Shown one piece after another: positions 22,336 through 35,500 of a stretch of 64,000 nucleotides of DNA. The notes under the pieces were generated by a model that did not search any database, had not been told where the DNA came from, and was given only the letters and a program-made list of their open reading frames with translations. The stretch is taken from the NCBI GenBank assembly GCA_029339505.1, contig JAQISU010000169.1, positions 3,836,001 to 3,900,000 on the forward strand, given 5' to 3'. The DNA comes from Unio delphinus (Eukaryota > Mollusca > Bivalvia > Unionida > Unionidae). The translations under genes and the position numbers were made by a program. How positions within the stretch are numbered: position 1 is the first letter of the stretch; every line of letters begins with the position of its first letter.

Positions 22336-25082
22336 AAATTGGATAAATTATGCCTTCAGACCTTTTCAACAGCCGGTATGTATAAATAATTCTATTGCTA
22401 CATTTGACTTTTCTTAAGTACATGTACTTATCTTTTGTTGAAAATTGTAAGTTACATTATCCAAATGATTTTTATTCAATTTAGGATTTTGTTTGAAAAA
22501 ATATGATCATGGAACACCAACTGCTGTAAATCGTAAACAGTGTTTCTTACTTACAGTGCAGTGTACAGACCCTAAAATGGACAGTTTTACCAGGTCCACA
22601 TATTCTTTGTTGCATTCCATTCACATTGATCATTCAGTTATCATCTAAATTTTTAATTAAGGTCTCAGAAGTGCAATCTGATCTTGAGTTTATCACTTCC
22701 ATTTCATCATTTACATTTTTATCTTTTTTCTTCATCAATTTGAAATGCATTTGCAAGTCAGGATTCCTTTTTCCAATATTATAAAATAGAACTTGTTTTT
22801 ATAATTTGTCTTATTAAAAGTGCACTTTAATGAGATATAATATGCATACATGTTTGTACATTTTTGTTTGAATTTATAATATAAAAAATAATCAGACTTT
22901 AGTAAATGTAAATATTTAGTTTCTATGTCAGCATTTTTTTTTTTATATTTTTTTTTATAAAATAAAATTGTACAGGTACAGGTCCTGGTAAAGTAAGTAA
23001 ACATCTCTTATTAATAAGCTACAAGACTGCAGATTGTGCATGAAGCATCAAGCATATTTTATTAAATCTTTAAAAATATCTTAGATAACATGTTTGCTGA
23101 TTAATCATTCTGAATGGCAAAATATAATAGATTACTTTCTCAATGAATGAGTTGTTGTACAACACTTTTTCTTTCTTCAATCAAATCCTTTGCAAATATT
23201 ATGAAAAAAGTCATTACAGAAGGATTTCTGTTAGCATGGTCAGAATTTATGACAATAAAAAAAAAATTAACAACAGACTTGTTTTGTATCCATCATTCTG
23301 TTGAAGGGGATACAATTTATATACCAGTTCATGAGCAACTTTTATCTCAATCAAATGAAGGGTTTGTGAGTTACATAATTTTTCCCCTCTGATTACACAA
23401 TATTATAGTATTATAAGTGCAATCAGACTATATTTATTAAGATTAAATTTCAACGAGGGGGAGGGGAGTCTTCACCCATTTTTCTAAAAGAATTTGAAGT
23501 TTTACTCAGGAATTTACAAGGATGCAGAGCAATATATAATAGTTTAATAAAGTCATTCATTCAGTGTCCCAAAGTTCAAAGAAACCATATTTGTTAAATT
23601 CGAAATTCCAAATGACAAGAGGTTGGTAAAATAAGGTATATTCAATTAAGTATAAAAAAAAAGTTTGGATACCAAATAATGGTTTCTTATTCAAAATTTT
23701 TTTTTTTAGTTGATTCTTTCTGTATAAGTGTGGATGAAAAGATGAAACATATTTTGTAGCTGTGTTGTTAAAAGTTTTTGGGGTTGGATTTTCCATTTTT
23801 GTGGAACTGAAATTGGAGTGAATTTTGAGATTTCTGAAAATCGTATATTATTTGGAGATTTAAATGAATCTTGTCACATTTTATAAATCTAGTATTATTT
23901 CTAACAAAATCTATTGTATTATTTAGATCAGAATTTTGAAATAAAAAAACAAGTCTGCAAGAGTTCTACTTTTAATTGAATGACAAAGTTACCTAAAAAT
24001 GAAAACTTTGCCATTTTCTGTTATTTTTTAGATGCACAGTGAATAAATATTGCTTTTGAGATGTTCCCTCCCCTTAGCCAGTTATTTCCAGTTTTGTGTT
24101 GTAGATCAAGGCAAATTATAGGCATCAAGCCATAAAATAGCTGGTATTGATTTCTGTTGTGTCAACAGACTTATACATTCACAGGCATGTGTTTTGATAG
24201 TTGATTGATCATTAACCCTTTCCCAAATACATTAGCAACTATCACTGCCCGATTTCCACAAGTTATCATTTAATAATAAAAACATCAAATTTGTGTTTTG
24301 AAACATAAACAATAGTATGTAGATAGCAATTTGTGATTTTATTATAGACTCTGTGACCTAAAGATTTTAACTGTTATTTGTGCATTATTTTCTTCTCAAA
24401 TCAGTTTGAAATCATAAGTGAACCTGTCAGGGAGAAATAATGAAGGACATCGCTGTGTCTGGGAAGTACCACTTTTAGATTGTGTGTTTTCGTAAAACTT
24501 GGGTAAATATATGAATGAAAATATTCAGTTCATAGAAAGCAAAGTCTAAATATTATGTTATTGAAGATTTATCATAAAAAATAAAAAATGCATCTATGTA
24601 GATCCCAAACATATGGGATAATGCTTTGTTGTGGAATTTGAGAAGTGCATTAAGATTACAGTTGTCTTCCCCTCATTGTTATGACAATAAGTAAAGAAAA
24701 ATAAAGCACCAAAGCAAGTACTATTTAACCAATGACTAATGTTACATCACAAATGTAGACAAATAATAAAAGCATAAATTTGCAATCCTATCAGTGGACT
24801 GCCATAACAAAGCTAGAATGTGAGTGGTTACATTAAGAGAGCCCCTCTTTCTAAAAATAGATGCATCCACATGTTGGCTGTTTCAATATGGTTGGAAAGA
24901 TTTTAGCTCATTCGTTTATGATTTTTCAGTGTGTTATCTATGTATAATTATGATAATGTTGTATATGCAAGAAAAGAAATTGAGATGAACAATATGGTAT
25001 GAAGATACTTGTACGTTTGCTACTACGTACATGTTACATGTACATGTTGGCACCTCTTACATGGACCACATCACAATGAAGT

Positions 25083-25410
25083 GTGTAACACCATGAGACA
25101 CAAAATAGGCCAATATGAAGATCTCACCACCACTGTCAAAAAGAGAAAGCTGAAATGGTATGGTCATGTCACTAGAGCCAGCAATCTATCTACAACAGTA
25201 CTGCAGGGCAGCAGCAATGGTGGCAGAAGGAGAGGTAGACAGAGAAAAAATTGGACTGACAACAGCACAGATTGGACCAGGAAAAGTTTTGCAGAGACAC
25301 ATGCCATGGTTTATGACCGAGACAAGTGGAGAGAACTGGTCATATGTTCAGCAGCACAGTGCCTCAATGACCACACTAGGTCAAGAGACTGATGATGATG
25401 ATGACATGTA
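25083..25410 (+). mobile_element. 3' end of an RTE-type LINE
   Basis: Open segment encoding the C-terminus typical of such LINE reverse transcriptases: KKRKLKWYGHVTR, then NGGRRRGRQRKNW, then SFAETHAMVYDRDKWRELV. The coding part ends in a stop beside a short (GAT)n run (GATGATGATGATGAC), the usual simple-repeat 3' tail. Nothing of the upstream polymerase domain is seen, so this is a 5'-truncated insertion in an FRMD8 intron. Confidence 0.8.
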
Positions 25411-25787
25411 ATAGGATTTTATCAAACACATTTTTTAACTGCCATTTTATAGTGAACTTACAGAAAGAAAAAAACAATTTCTTGTTTGAGGGTAGTTGAT
25501 TAGGCATGTTTACTAACTTGCAATTACAATCCTGTAATCTAGTTACTCCTGTCAATTAAAATTCATTACAATGTATAGATTCTACAGTGCTCTTAAGTCA
25601 TGTGGCCAAACTACACAGCATATGAATAAGATATTCTTTTATACATGTACAAAATGAGTTTGTTTATAACATACATACATCTCAGAAGGTTTCAACTTTG
25701 AAAATGAAATGAAATATTGCTTATAACCAATGTTAAATGCAGATATGCATGCTTAGAAATAGAGGGCATAATTCAGATAAGAGAATT

Positions 25788-25788
<1 letters not shown>

Positions 25789-25880
<92 letters not shown>
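25789..25880. repeat. (AT)n microsatellite
   Basis: About 46 uninterrupted AT units between GAATTCAA and TGTGTATC. The Tyr-Ile open frames across it are artefacts. Confidence 0.97.
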
Positions 25881-25883
<3 letters not shown>

Positions 25884-27165
25884 GTATCTTACTTCTTAAA
25901 GTTCAAGTTTAGCCAGATCCGTTACATGAATTTGTGTTTGTGCATGTTTTTCTTTACATGAGTATGCCTTTATATACATGATGTCATACTTATTTTTTTA
26001 AATGCTAATATTTTCCATATATATTAGTATGTTATCTTGAAATAGTAAATGTAAACATTTCTTTTTCTATTCTCCATTGTCCCTTCCTTTTTGCTTTTCT
26101 TCCTTTCATCTTCTACTTGCATTGTACAGTGAGAAAAAAATAATTGTTTAAACCTATATACATGTACATACATGTATTTTGGTTGAAACATTGTAATAAG
26201 ATATATGTAGCATAAAACCGGTTTGCTATAGCCACCTATGGGAAAATGCAAAAGTGGCCTTTTTCTACTGCTGACCAATGAAGGCAGGTTTAGCTCTCAA
26301 AAACTTTGGGCTGGACAAATTTATGTACTCTGAATTGAATTGCATTATTATTATTGGTATTGTCATTATTATTATTATTATTATTATTGTTTAAAATATA
26401 TTAATATTAGCAGTGTTAGAATGATATCAAGATAAATGTATTTAGTTTATCGATTTAGCAAATTGAAAAATAAATAAGATTAATCAAATAAGTTCCAAAC
26501 TAGGATACTGTATCCTCACTTAGATTTCTTTTATTTGACAATGAGAAAAAGTGCTGCCTTATCTCCTGTAGGGAAATAAGTTTGTGCATTTATCAGTATG
26601 CAACTTATTTTGTCATTTAATCATTTATTTTATAAAACCAGTCTGATAATTTATATACACCCCTGTGAAATTAAGAAAACGACAACTGTGCATGTTCTGT
26701 TCTAAACATCTCTCATACAAACACAAATGCTTTTATCTGAATAGAATCAGCTCCTTAATAAAAGTACTAATTAACAGCTTACCTGTAACATAGCTGCTAA
26801 GTGTCCTGTTTCTTTCCTGTAATTGTCCCGTATTTTGGATATGAATATGGGTGTACATTTTTATTGCAAAAACTAATTTTTTTATTTTATAAAAATAATT
26901 TAAACAATTACCTTGCAATGTTCAGTTTAGAATGAGCACTTGGTTCCATTCTGATAAAAAAAATGTGTTGCTTGTATAGATGAATACAGTTCTAAAAGTG
27001 TGACAGAAGTGGATCAATTCGTGCCGAATGATTTGATTCACTTTCAGAGTTTTGAAAGCTGCATTTCCATTCGCTGATTGAAAGGTCACCAGAACATGAC
27101 ACCGAAGCAGTTACTGTCAGATATTAATGTAGGACAGTAGAAATTTTAATCAGAATGGAGTTTAT

Positions 27166-27335
27166 TGCCTATTGCAATGTTGGAATTTGCCCCTATTGTG
27201 TGGCATATGGTAGATGCATACAAGTATGCCTAGCAAACTTTAATGATGTTACATTGAGTTATACCTGCATTGCATGACATCAATAGGAAAATTATTAATT
27301 TTCTGAGAAATTTGTAAGAATTATGATCATTTTCT
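27166..27335 (+). repeat. Dispersed repeat R1, copy 2
   Basis: Collinear with 1926-2100: TTGCCTATTGCAATG, GCCTAGCAAACTTTAATG, ATACCTGCATTGCATG, ATCAATAGGAAAAT and GAAATTTGTAAGAATT. The class is unknown; no terminal repeats are visible. Confidence 0.45.
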
Positions 27336-27639
27336 GCTGACAGTTCAAGTCACATGAATACACATATCTTGACCTACATGCCAATGCCATCAGAGGTCCA
27401 GTTATCATGTGATATCAGCAATACACCTCTTTCTAATTTTGTTGTACAAAAATATGAAAATATTAAATTAAAGTCACATTGTTATGGAATATACACCATG
27501 CTTTGCTCATCAGACAAAAGAAGTTTAAGTTGCATACTTGACACAGTCACTGCTGATATACTCTAATGAACACAGAAGGCAGGGTGAAATAACTGCTTGG
27601 TTACAAAACACCTTATCACGGCAGCAGTGACCACTGATT

Positions 27640-28330
27640 AGATGATGGTGCTGCTTAGACCAAAAGGCTTCTTACAATGTCCAAGTAGTCATAAAATGAA
27701 AATCATTATATTCAGACATCCAATATGGCCACTACATCAGCTTTCTTGAAAATCTAATCATTACTGCTTTTTAATGGATGGTTATATAAACATGAAATTT
27801 TCACTAATTTTAAAAGACTTTTATTGATGTCTAGGTGGTGCTAAATAAGATCTGAATTTCTATTTGGCCGCCATGATAATCGCTTGAAAATCTTGTTGTT
27901 TATGAATGGAAAATCATATCGTCATAGTGGTTTTCATAAAAAGACTTTTTAGTGTGGCCACAACCCATCTTAAAAATCTTGTAATTACTACTCCATCTGA
28001 ATGGATTGTCCTATCAAACTAAGGTTTGCACTAAAAGACTTTTTATTTTGTCGCAGTGAAAATGGTGCCGATCTAACATCCAATGATGGAAAAAAATTTA
28101 TGGTATCAACTTGGTCATAAATGAAAAGGGTGCCATGTAGACATGGCTGCTGCAATGGAAATATTTGTAATGTTGCTGCTGATTCTCTTAAATGGATGGT
28201 TATATTGTGTATTGGGTTTTCACCAAAAGGCTTCCTATGGTGTCTTGTTTTTCCTGAATGAAATCAAACTGAGCTTACATTTAATATGACTGCAACACCA
28301 GCTAATTTGACAATCTTATTGCTCTAGTAT
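27640..28330 (+). repeat. Decayed tandem repeat, unit about 120-130 bp, about 5 copies
   Basis: Recurring ordered blocks are (A)AATATGGCC or TTGGCCGCC, GCTTGAAAATCTTG, CTGAATGGATGGTTATAT, GGTTTTCACxAAAAGACTTT and then a gap. Copies can be recognised at about 27700, 27850, 27960, 28080 and 28200, with considerable divergence. A single related unit lies at 20885. Confidence 0.6.
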
Positions 28331-28705
28331 ATCAGAGACAGTTCAACATTAGCAGCTAAGCAGAAGAAATAGTGTTACTTTAAAGTCCTGGAAATTTTTG
28401 TTGGAGAGTAGAGCCTTAGTCCCTTCAGTGGACTTGTGTGTCTTGTATCATTCTTTCTTTTGCAGTTCTGTTTTTGCAATCTTTCTGCATTATGTTTCAT
28501 TTCATTGTGAAAATGATCCATTTTGGAGTGTAGCTCTGTGTCACCTATAGATGTGAGATTTAACATGGTAACTATTGTTTTAAAGGGAACACATTTTGTT
28601 TCTTATCCCTTTAGTTTAAGTTAGATGGGGGTAAGATGCAAGTCATGCTTGACTGATTATATGAATAAGTAATTTACTATTATGTTCTTGATTTCTTTTA
28701 CACAG

Positions 28706-28862
28706 GTGAAGCATTAGACTAGTGATGATCATGGTGTGTCAGTGAAGGGGCTGGATCTCAAGAATTCATACAATTGGAAACATTACCTTAATTCTCATAG
28801 AATGAGAAATTATGCACACAGAAAAACATCTGCTATAAAATTGGCCTGTTGAGTGTAATAAA
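28706..28862 (+). CDS. FRMD8: Tentative last FRMD8 exon and 3' UTR
   Basis: After TTTACACAG at 28705, two bases complete the split Gly codon from 20646. Four codons (E-A-L-D) and a TAG stop at 28720-28722 follow. An AATAAA signal lies at 28857-28862. The phase fits exactly, and the acceptor and poly(A) signal are good. However, the coding part is only five residues, and the basic C-terminal tail of vertebrate FRMD8 is not encoded. Either the tail is lost here, or a further exon between 20647 and 28700 was missed, or this exon is wrong. Confidence 0.35.
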
Positions 28863-31800
28863 TATATAGTTTCCATTATACATATATATTTAACTCTAGT
28901 TATGTTTAATGTGTTTTATGCATTGCATGTGCATATGGCATAAATGAAACATTTCATTGGATCTTTTTTGATCTTTGTATTAGTTTTTATATTCATAAGT
29001 TGAAAATTTTTCAAATTCTCAGATATAATACACAACTTATTTGTACATGTGCATGTTTATGACATAATCAGGTCAATATAAATCAAACTTAACTTAATAG
29101 CGAGTTTGTGTTTTTAATATTTGTAATAGAATTTCTGAAGTACATCCATTTATACATTTCTTCTACATAATTTATTAAATATTTTGTATAATGAGCAGAA
29201 AGTTGGTTGGTGATGTAGAATCACTCTGCCATATGAAGGTAATGAAATCTTTTAGCAAACATTTTTTTAAAAGAGAAATACTGTTTGAGTCATGTATTTT
29301 AAAGTTGTTATTTGAATAATTTAATCATACTTTAGACGAATTGCACTTTATTTTTATCACTGAAATATATGGAAAAATATGATATAAAACTTGTGTATAC
29401 TTGCTTATAAGTCAAACTGCAAACAACAGATATCCTGATCTGCCATAGCATGATGTACATGTAGATCAGGGTCTATGTTGTTTGTTCTACTGATTGCTCC
29501 AAACAAACTGCACAGAACCAGATCTTCTGGTGCATTATGCAATGGCAGATCTGTGTCTGTGCAATTTTCACTTGGGCTCATTCTGTAAGCGAGTAAATAT
29601 GGTGGCTATACCTTGTTGTAAATTATAATTATATTGAAATATTCCTTTCTTTTTTTCAAAGTCATATGGAAATGGTCTCTATTTGTGGCTGTTGTCATCG
29701 TGAATAGCATTGATGCTTTGTGTTGCATGTATATGATGGATTAAAAATCAAGATAAATTTTTTTAATCTAAATAGTAGGGATATAATTTCATCTCATATT
29801 TCTAAAATCGATATTTCTAAGATATATCAAGGGGCCTCAAATGGCCTGTTGTTTTAGGCACCCACTTTAACAAATACATCACTTCTCGCCTCCATCTATA
29901 CGGTTCAGATCACACCTTGTCCAGAGTGTGTATGAGAGTAAGCTTGCCAGTAACTTCCTGATGAAGAAAAGAATGTTGTTCAGAAATTGAACAAATGAAA
30001 CTTTAAAGCCTAATATAATTTACAGTCTTTATTTAGTTCAAAAGATTTATAGTTCAGTTTATGTGCAGTTTTACTAATTTTATTGGCAATAGAGGCATCG
30101 TTTGGCACAGGAATCAACTGTTTAGAAAGGTTGAATCGTCTTAGTTTTGGCTATCAGAATAAATTAAAAAAATGTACAGAACAATATGTATCAGCTTGCG
30201 TCATTCATCTTGCTCCAGTTATGACTATTGAAAATATCAAATATACACAAATATACAACAAGTAGATCTGCTTGTCATGGACATCTTTGAAATTGGAATG
30301 GTATTAAAGATGCCAATGAAAATGAAATTCATTTGAGTTCTGTATGTTTGTTATGTTTGCTGTTTGAGTTCTGAGTGTTCGTTAGTAGGAATCACATAAT
30401 GTTAGGAAAAGTAGGATTTAAATCAGGGATGTTTGAATAATGAAACTTGAATGTCCAAAGTACACTTCGTTTATCTAGATATATGGAAATTAGGGTAAAA
30501 TTATCATTCAGTGGATTTTGTTACAGTTCATACAAATTAATCTTAAAATCCTTGGAAATAGTATTTTGTTATATATTTTGAATTTTTTTATTCTACCATG
30601 ACCTTCACTAGGTAGATTTGAACTTAATCTTCTTTTTTAATTTTGGCTGAATAAAGTCTGACTGTATATAATAAATCAGTTAATGAAAATATATATGGCT
30701 TGCTTGTGTAAAGTTTGATGCTCAGACATTCTGTGTAATACCTAGAAATATTGGAATATTTGATTTGGACTGTGCAGTTTGAGTTCTGTATGCTTGTAAA
30801 CATAATTCATGACAGATTTTTATAAATTTACTTACTAGGGTATCTTGCAATATTGAAATATTTATATTACAACTGCTTAATATTAACCGTGACTACTGTA
30901 ACAGATTTTTCTTCCTACTCCAGCAAGGCAGGCAGGGCATACTGTTTTTAAGTTGTGGCTTATATGCAAGCATCATTACATGCATACATATGATTGTATG
31001 TTTATATATAAATGTGCAAACAATGCATGCAAAACTTTTTATATTTAACATATGTAAATTTTTGTGTATCTAATTTCATCAAGTCTAATCACTGGTTATG
31101 ACATCTAGATTACAGAAACCCGCATGACATTGTATCTTTTCACATTGAAAACTCTTAGACTGAGATCTTAGGATTTGTTGATCCAATATTGATTGTCTGT
31201 ATACAAAAAAACACAGAAACATTAAATTAAATTGGAAAAGTGGAAATTTTAATACCTGAGCTTATGAAACTTTTTCAATTTTCTCTCATACATAATTTTC
31301 CATTTATACATAACCTTTAGTCACCATTTCACATTTTTAAAAAAAATGCATTTACATAACTTATTTATGTCAGATTTTTTACTGAGAATTTTAATTTCTT
31401 TAAATGATTAGTATATCTCTGATGTAATTGTAATATATTTTGATGATGACATCCAACAATAAAGGTGCAATATTCAGCTGAAATATCTAATTCTCCAAAA
31501 AAGTTGATCTTAACTGAAAATAAATTTTGGTTCATTAAAAGATACAGATTGAATTTGACATAAAGTCATGCGCACATTTATTATGTAGTTATTGTTTTAT
31601 GCTTTGTACCTGAAATTTTATGATTCAAGTTATCTGTAACTACCAGAATTCACCTGTATTTTTTTCTCTTTCCTTCACATGTTTTTGTTACTAATTAGTT
31701 TGAGGAACATTTTATGAGCTGTGATATTAGTATGTATACTTTATTTGCATATTGAAACAAATAAAATATTGAGGAAAGTTTCTTAGCTACATTTTTTAAT

Positions 31801-31985
31801 AAACTTATCATAAAGTAGAATGTATTATAATGTTCGTTCTTATGTCTGTCCTTTTCCTGTTTTCCTCACAATAACCAGAATTCTCCAGTATCTGCCAGTG
31901 CCAAATTTTGTAAGTAGTTGCATTTGGAACAAGGAAGTAGCCCACAACCAAAATTGAATTTCAGCTGAATAATTTGTCTTTTCCT
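28863..31985. other. Intergenic, no gene recognised
   Basis: AT-rich sequence with no open frame that looks coding. The only structures I can name are the short dispersed elements near 29395-29580 and several AATAAA or ATTAAA signals. Confidence 0.5.
29395..29580. repeat. Short dispersed inverted element, two adjacent related copies
   Basis: Read on the - strand, the first part gives CTACATGTACATCATGCTA, GGCAGATCAGGATATC, GTTGTTTGCAGTTTGAC and TTATAAGCAAGTATACAC. The second part (29505-29580) has CAGATCTTCTGGTGCATTAT and GCAATGGCAGATCTGTG on the + strand. Related single copies lie at 41245 and 42660. Confidence 0.5.
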
Positions 31986-31989
31986 TATA

Positions 31990-32165
31990 GTTTAAAAACA
32001 AGTTAGTGTGCTGGTATCACAATGGAGGCTGCGGGTTTGAATCTGCCCAGCCTGGGTCATCTACTGTAGTGTGTCCATGGGAAAGGCACTTTATCATTCC
32101 AGTTGTCTCATCACTATATAACCTACTTGTCTTACAGTGGTTTAAAGCACCAAACCAAACAGTAT
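31990..32165 (+). repeat. tRNA-derived SINE-like repeat (SINE-C)
   Basis: A-box-like TTAGTGTGCTGG and B-box-like GCGGGTTTGAATCTG are followed by GGAAAGGCACTTTATC and a tail of ACCAAACCAAACAGTA. The layout is that of a tRNA-headed SINE. There is no second copy in the window, so the boundaries are approximate. Confidence 0.5.
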
Positions 32166-32261
32166 ACAAATTACGACAAAAAGTAGAACAAAGATGTAGT
32201 TGTCTGTATTATTATCTTGGGGTTTAACATCACTTGAGGATATTAATAACTACATGGCATA

Positions 32262-32590
32262 GTGTGTATTTGTGATTTGGATTTTTAACATAGCTTTAAA
32301 AGAATTTAAGTCATATCGCTACAGTCACCACATTATGGCAGTTTATGGTGATGCATAGCACTGGGGCATTATGCTACAGACATGTAGCATGATGCTGTCC
32401 CACCTAGTCACATTATCCTGACACCAGGCTGACCAGTCCTAATGTTAACCTCTTAATGCTGAGCACCAGTGATGCAGCTGTTTGTACCATTTTGATAAGT
32501 CTTTGCTATGATTTGGCTGGGATCAAACCCATAACCCATACCCTGTGTTATAAACCTGTACTCCCCACTGGTGGCAACCTATTTTTAGTT
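32262..32590 (-). repeat. SINE-B copy on the - strand
   Basis: The reverse complement matches the 43227 element: ATTTGGATTTTTAACATAGC at the tail side, CACATTATCCTGACACCAG, CAGTCCTAATGTTAACC, and GGGATCAAACCC as the inverse of a B box. The head is more diverged than the body. Confidence 0.7.
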
Positions 32591-32599
32591 GCCCCAAAA

Positions 32600-35500
32600 C
32601 CTAGTTCTGGCATGAGGATAACCAAACCATCTGATCTGAACTGTAGATAGGTCAGCTTAAAGGGCATGTGACTTGCTCACCCAGCATGTCGAAGCTAAGG
32701 CTATCAGAAAATGTGTTCTCTATGAAGTAGTAGCTTCAACGAGGTTCAGTCTAAAGGCTCGCATTTATCTGAATTGAGCCATGTTAAATCCCACGACAGA
32801 TTCCATTTTGAAAACAAGGAGAGGGATTTTGGTCTGTCCAGATAAAAATGTATATATCTGATAAACCTTTATGATTACAGATATCTTTGATGCCTGAATG
32901 TGTAAGATACGGAGCATTTGCCTTTGATGCTAATTAAGGCCAACTTTCTTCTTGTAGAGCCCAAGAAGAAAATGGTGTGGTGTGGGATTGAAGCACTGAA
33001 AGGAACAATGTTATTGACAGTGCCCCACTCCCGGAAAGCATACCACTTTATTTTATTAGCCTTTAGACAGGAAGGTCTTCTTTCTCTCTCAAGATTCTCT
33101 CTGCAAGCAGAGGTTTAAATAATGTCTTTCATAAGGCTGTCTGGAACAAGAGGGTCTAGGGCAGTGTGGAATAGCTATGACTGCTATTGTTTGAGAAGAT
33201 ACAATTTGGCCAGAATCTTCTTGTGCTGATCAATTGCTAGATCAAGTAGGTCATTCACACAGGATTTGTCCCTTCAGAGAGAGGCTATCAGAATCATCTT
33301 GTATATCTGACCCCTCAAGACAAAGGTGTGCGACATGATTTCACCTTGTTGTGAAAAGAAAAATCATTAGATGCCCATAACACATAAATCTGACAAAAAT
33401 TGATTGATGGATGGACCATCTTGCTTGAATGACCCTTTCTGTAGAGTATTGGCCAGGATGCTGAGTCTATGGGGAATGTGCCTGTTCTATGTTGATATGG
33501 GGTTGGTAACATAGAAACTACAAAATCAGAACACACAGGCAATTTTGTGCACCAATTTGAGGAGGAAGGTCACCACATTAGTCTTTTTACATGATTAGGA
33601 CTGTTTACCCAGAAATCTGGCCCTTTCAGAACTGAAATGTGTTCATTTTAACCTTGATATTGAAATGGTTGGTGTGGAAAGGCAGTTCTGGTCTCCATGT
33701 GCTGTCTATCCGATCAAAGCTAGTTCCTCAACGGTATTTACTGGCATTTATTCATAGTCAGTTACAGTTGGGGCTTTTAAAAGGGAAGCAATGGTTTGAA
33801 CCAATCATGGCTGCGCCACTGACACCGGAATTATCTTTCTTTATTTGAAGTCCTGTCCTTTGGATAAAGTGAAGCAGAAAGTGGCTGTCATTGAGCTGGC
33901 AAGGTCATCAGTAAGGGGCACACAAAAAGATGGGACCAGCAGGATCAAATCAGCTGCTGCTGCATTAGATAATCCATGGAGAAATTTCTCTCTGCAAAAT
34001 CCAAATCCTGTTGGAAATTAACTTGTCAAGTGATGTGTACTAAAAGAACAAGAGGGAAACGTACCAGATTGAGATTAGTGATGATGACACACCTATATTA
34101 ACAAAACATTAGAATTGATGAAGATCCCAGTGCACAAGAAAACCAAGATGGTTTAAAACGGATCGGAGATTATTTGACAGAAAATCAAAACTTACCATGT
34201 TTTTAAAAAATGTCGAGATATGCAGCCATCATTGTTGATGAAATGGACCAAAACAGGGAGACCAAGTAATCAATAATTTTGTTAAAGACCCAGGGTCTGA
34301 TGACCAAAAGAAGAACTGCAAACTGGTATATCTTCTTGTAATAAGCAAAATAGAGAAAAAATGACATGAAGGTATCCATCTGAAATTTTATACTGACAGC
34401 ATTGATCTCGCTGTCTTGGGAAGTAAAAGGAGGGGTTTGGATAAATGATCTCCTATGAAATAACTTGGATGACCCATGTTTTCAGGAAAAAGGTTGATTT
34501 AATGATACTGAAATTGCAAGAATCCAGCACCTACCAATAGGCTGTCTATGGGTGTTGGCATCAAGAATGAACAGGCTTGGAGAAGAAAATTGGTTTCTTT
34601 CCTTACTGGTATGGTTGCCTCCTAAAGTGGTTAGGATAGTGGCTACTGTCATTAGGTTGGGATCTGAACCGATCTTATGATGTAAAATATTCCTTTGCCC
34701 TACTATCATCTCTCCATTGTGGCTCAGGCAATTTGTTCTTTGAAGACTGAGTTGTGCTGTGAGTCTGAGAGACAGTTCTGGAGCTGCCTGCCTCAGGGTA
34801 TTTGTGGGCAAAACTGCATCGTCGATAAAGAAATGCACTGCGATAGGTCAAGATTCACAGTGGCAGTCAGTGCATATTCAATAGTGTAGAATAGTGAGCA
34901 GACATGTTAATTACTCAAGCAAACTTGTACATACCAGTATTGATTTGCATGTCTTACCTTATTTAAAACTTTTTGCAATTATTGCATTTCATCAACAGGT
35001 TTCAATGAAACAGATAATATAAAATTGGGATAAATTAACACCACAGCATGGTAAAAATTCACCAATAATAAAACAATACATTACTACTAAATGAGTGAGC
35101 AAACAATAGGCAGTGGACACTAAAACAACATGCATAAATGGCAGCAAGTGGTCTAAATAGACCCCAAGTTAGAAAATGTTACAAATTCACAAACATTTTG
35201 AAAAGAATTAAATACAATCAATATAAATCCAATTTCTCAATGGATGGTGAAAATTTACATTGATATTAGCATGGATTTATGGTAGGTTTTACGTACAATG
35301 TTGGCTGTACAACATGAAAGCTTAAATACTAGCAAAACCTGGTGGCAGAAAGGGGAGGTAAGGGGCAAGAGTATTGCCATTTGTCTACATGAACTAAAAA
35401 GACCAGTTTTCATGTTCTTAGTGAAGCTGGATTTTTGAGGTAGCAAGTTTATTGTAATTTGATTAGAGAACATATTCGAAGGAGAAATGAAAACCCATGT

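Noticed and set aside
22988..22998. Micro-exon candidate between GTACAG and GTAAGT in the last FRMD8 intron
   Set aside because: Only 11 bases, and it would leave the 28706 exon out of phase; it cannot be supported without transcripts.
32640..34880. Several short frames on both strands in a more GC-balanced stretch
   Set aside because: None matches a family I know, and stops interrupt all of them; it is probably an old transposon, but I cannot name it.
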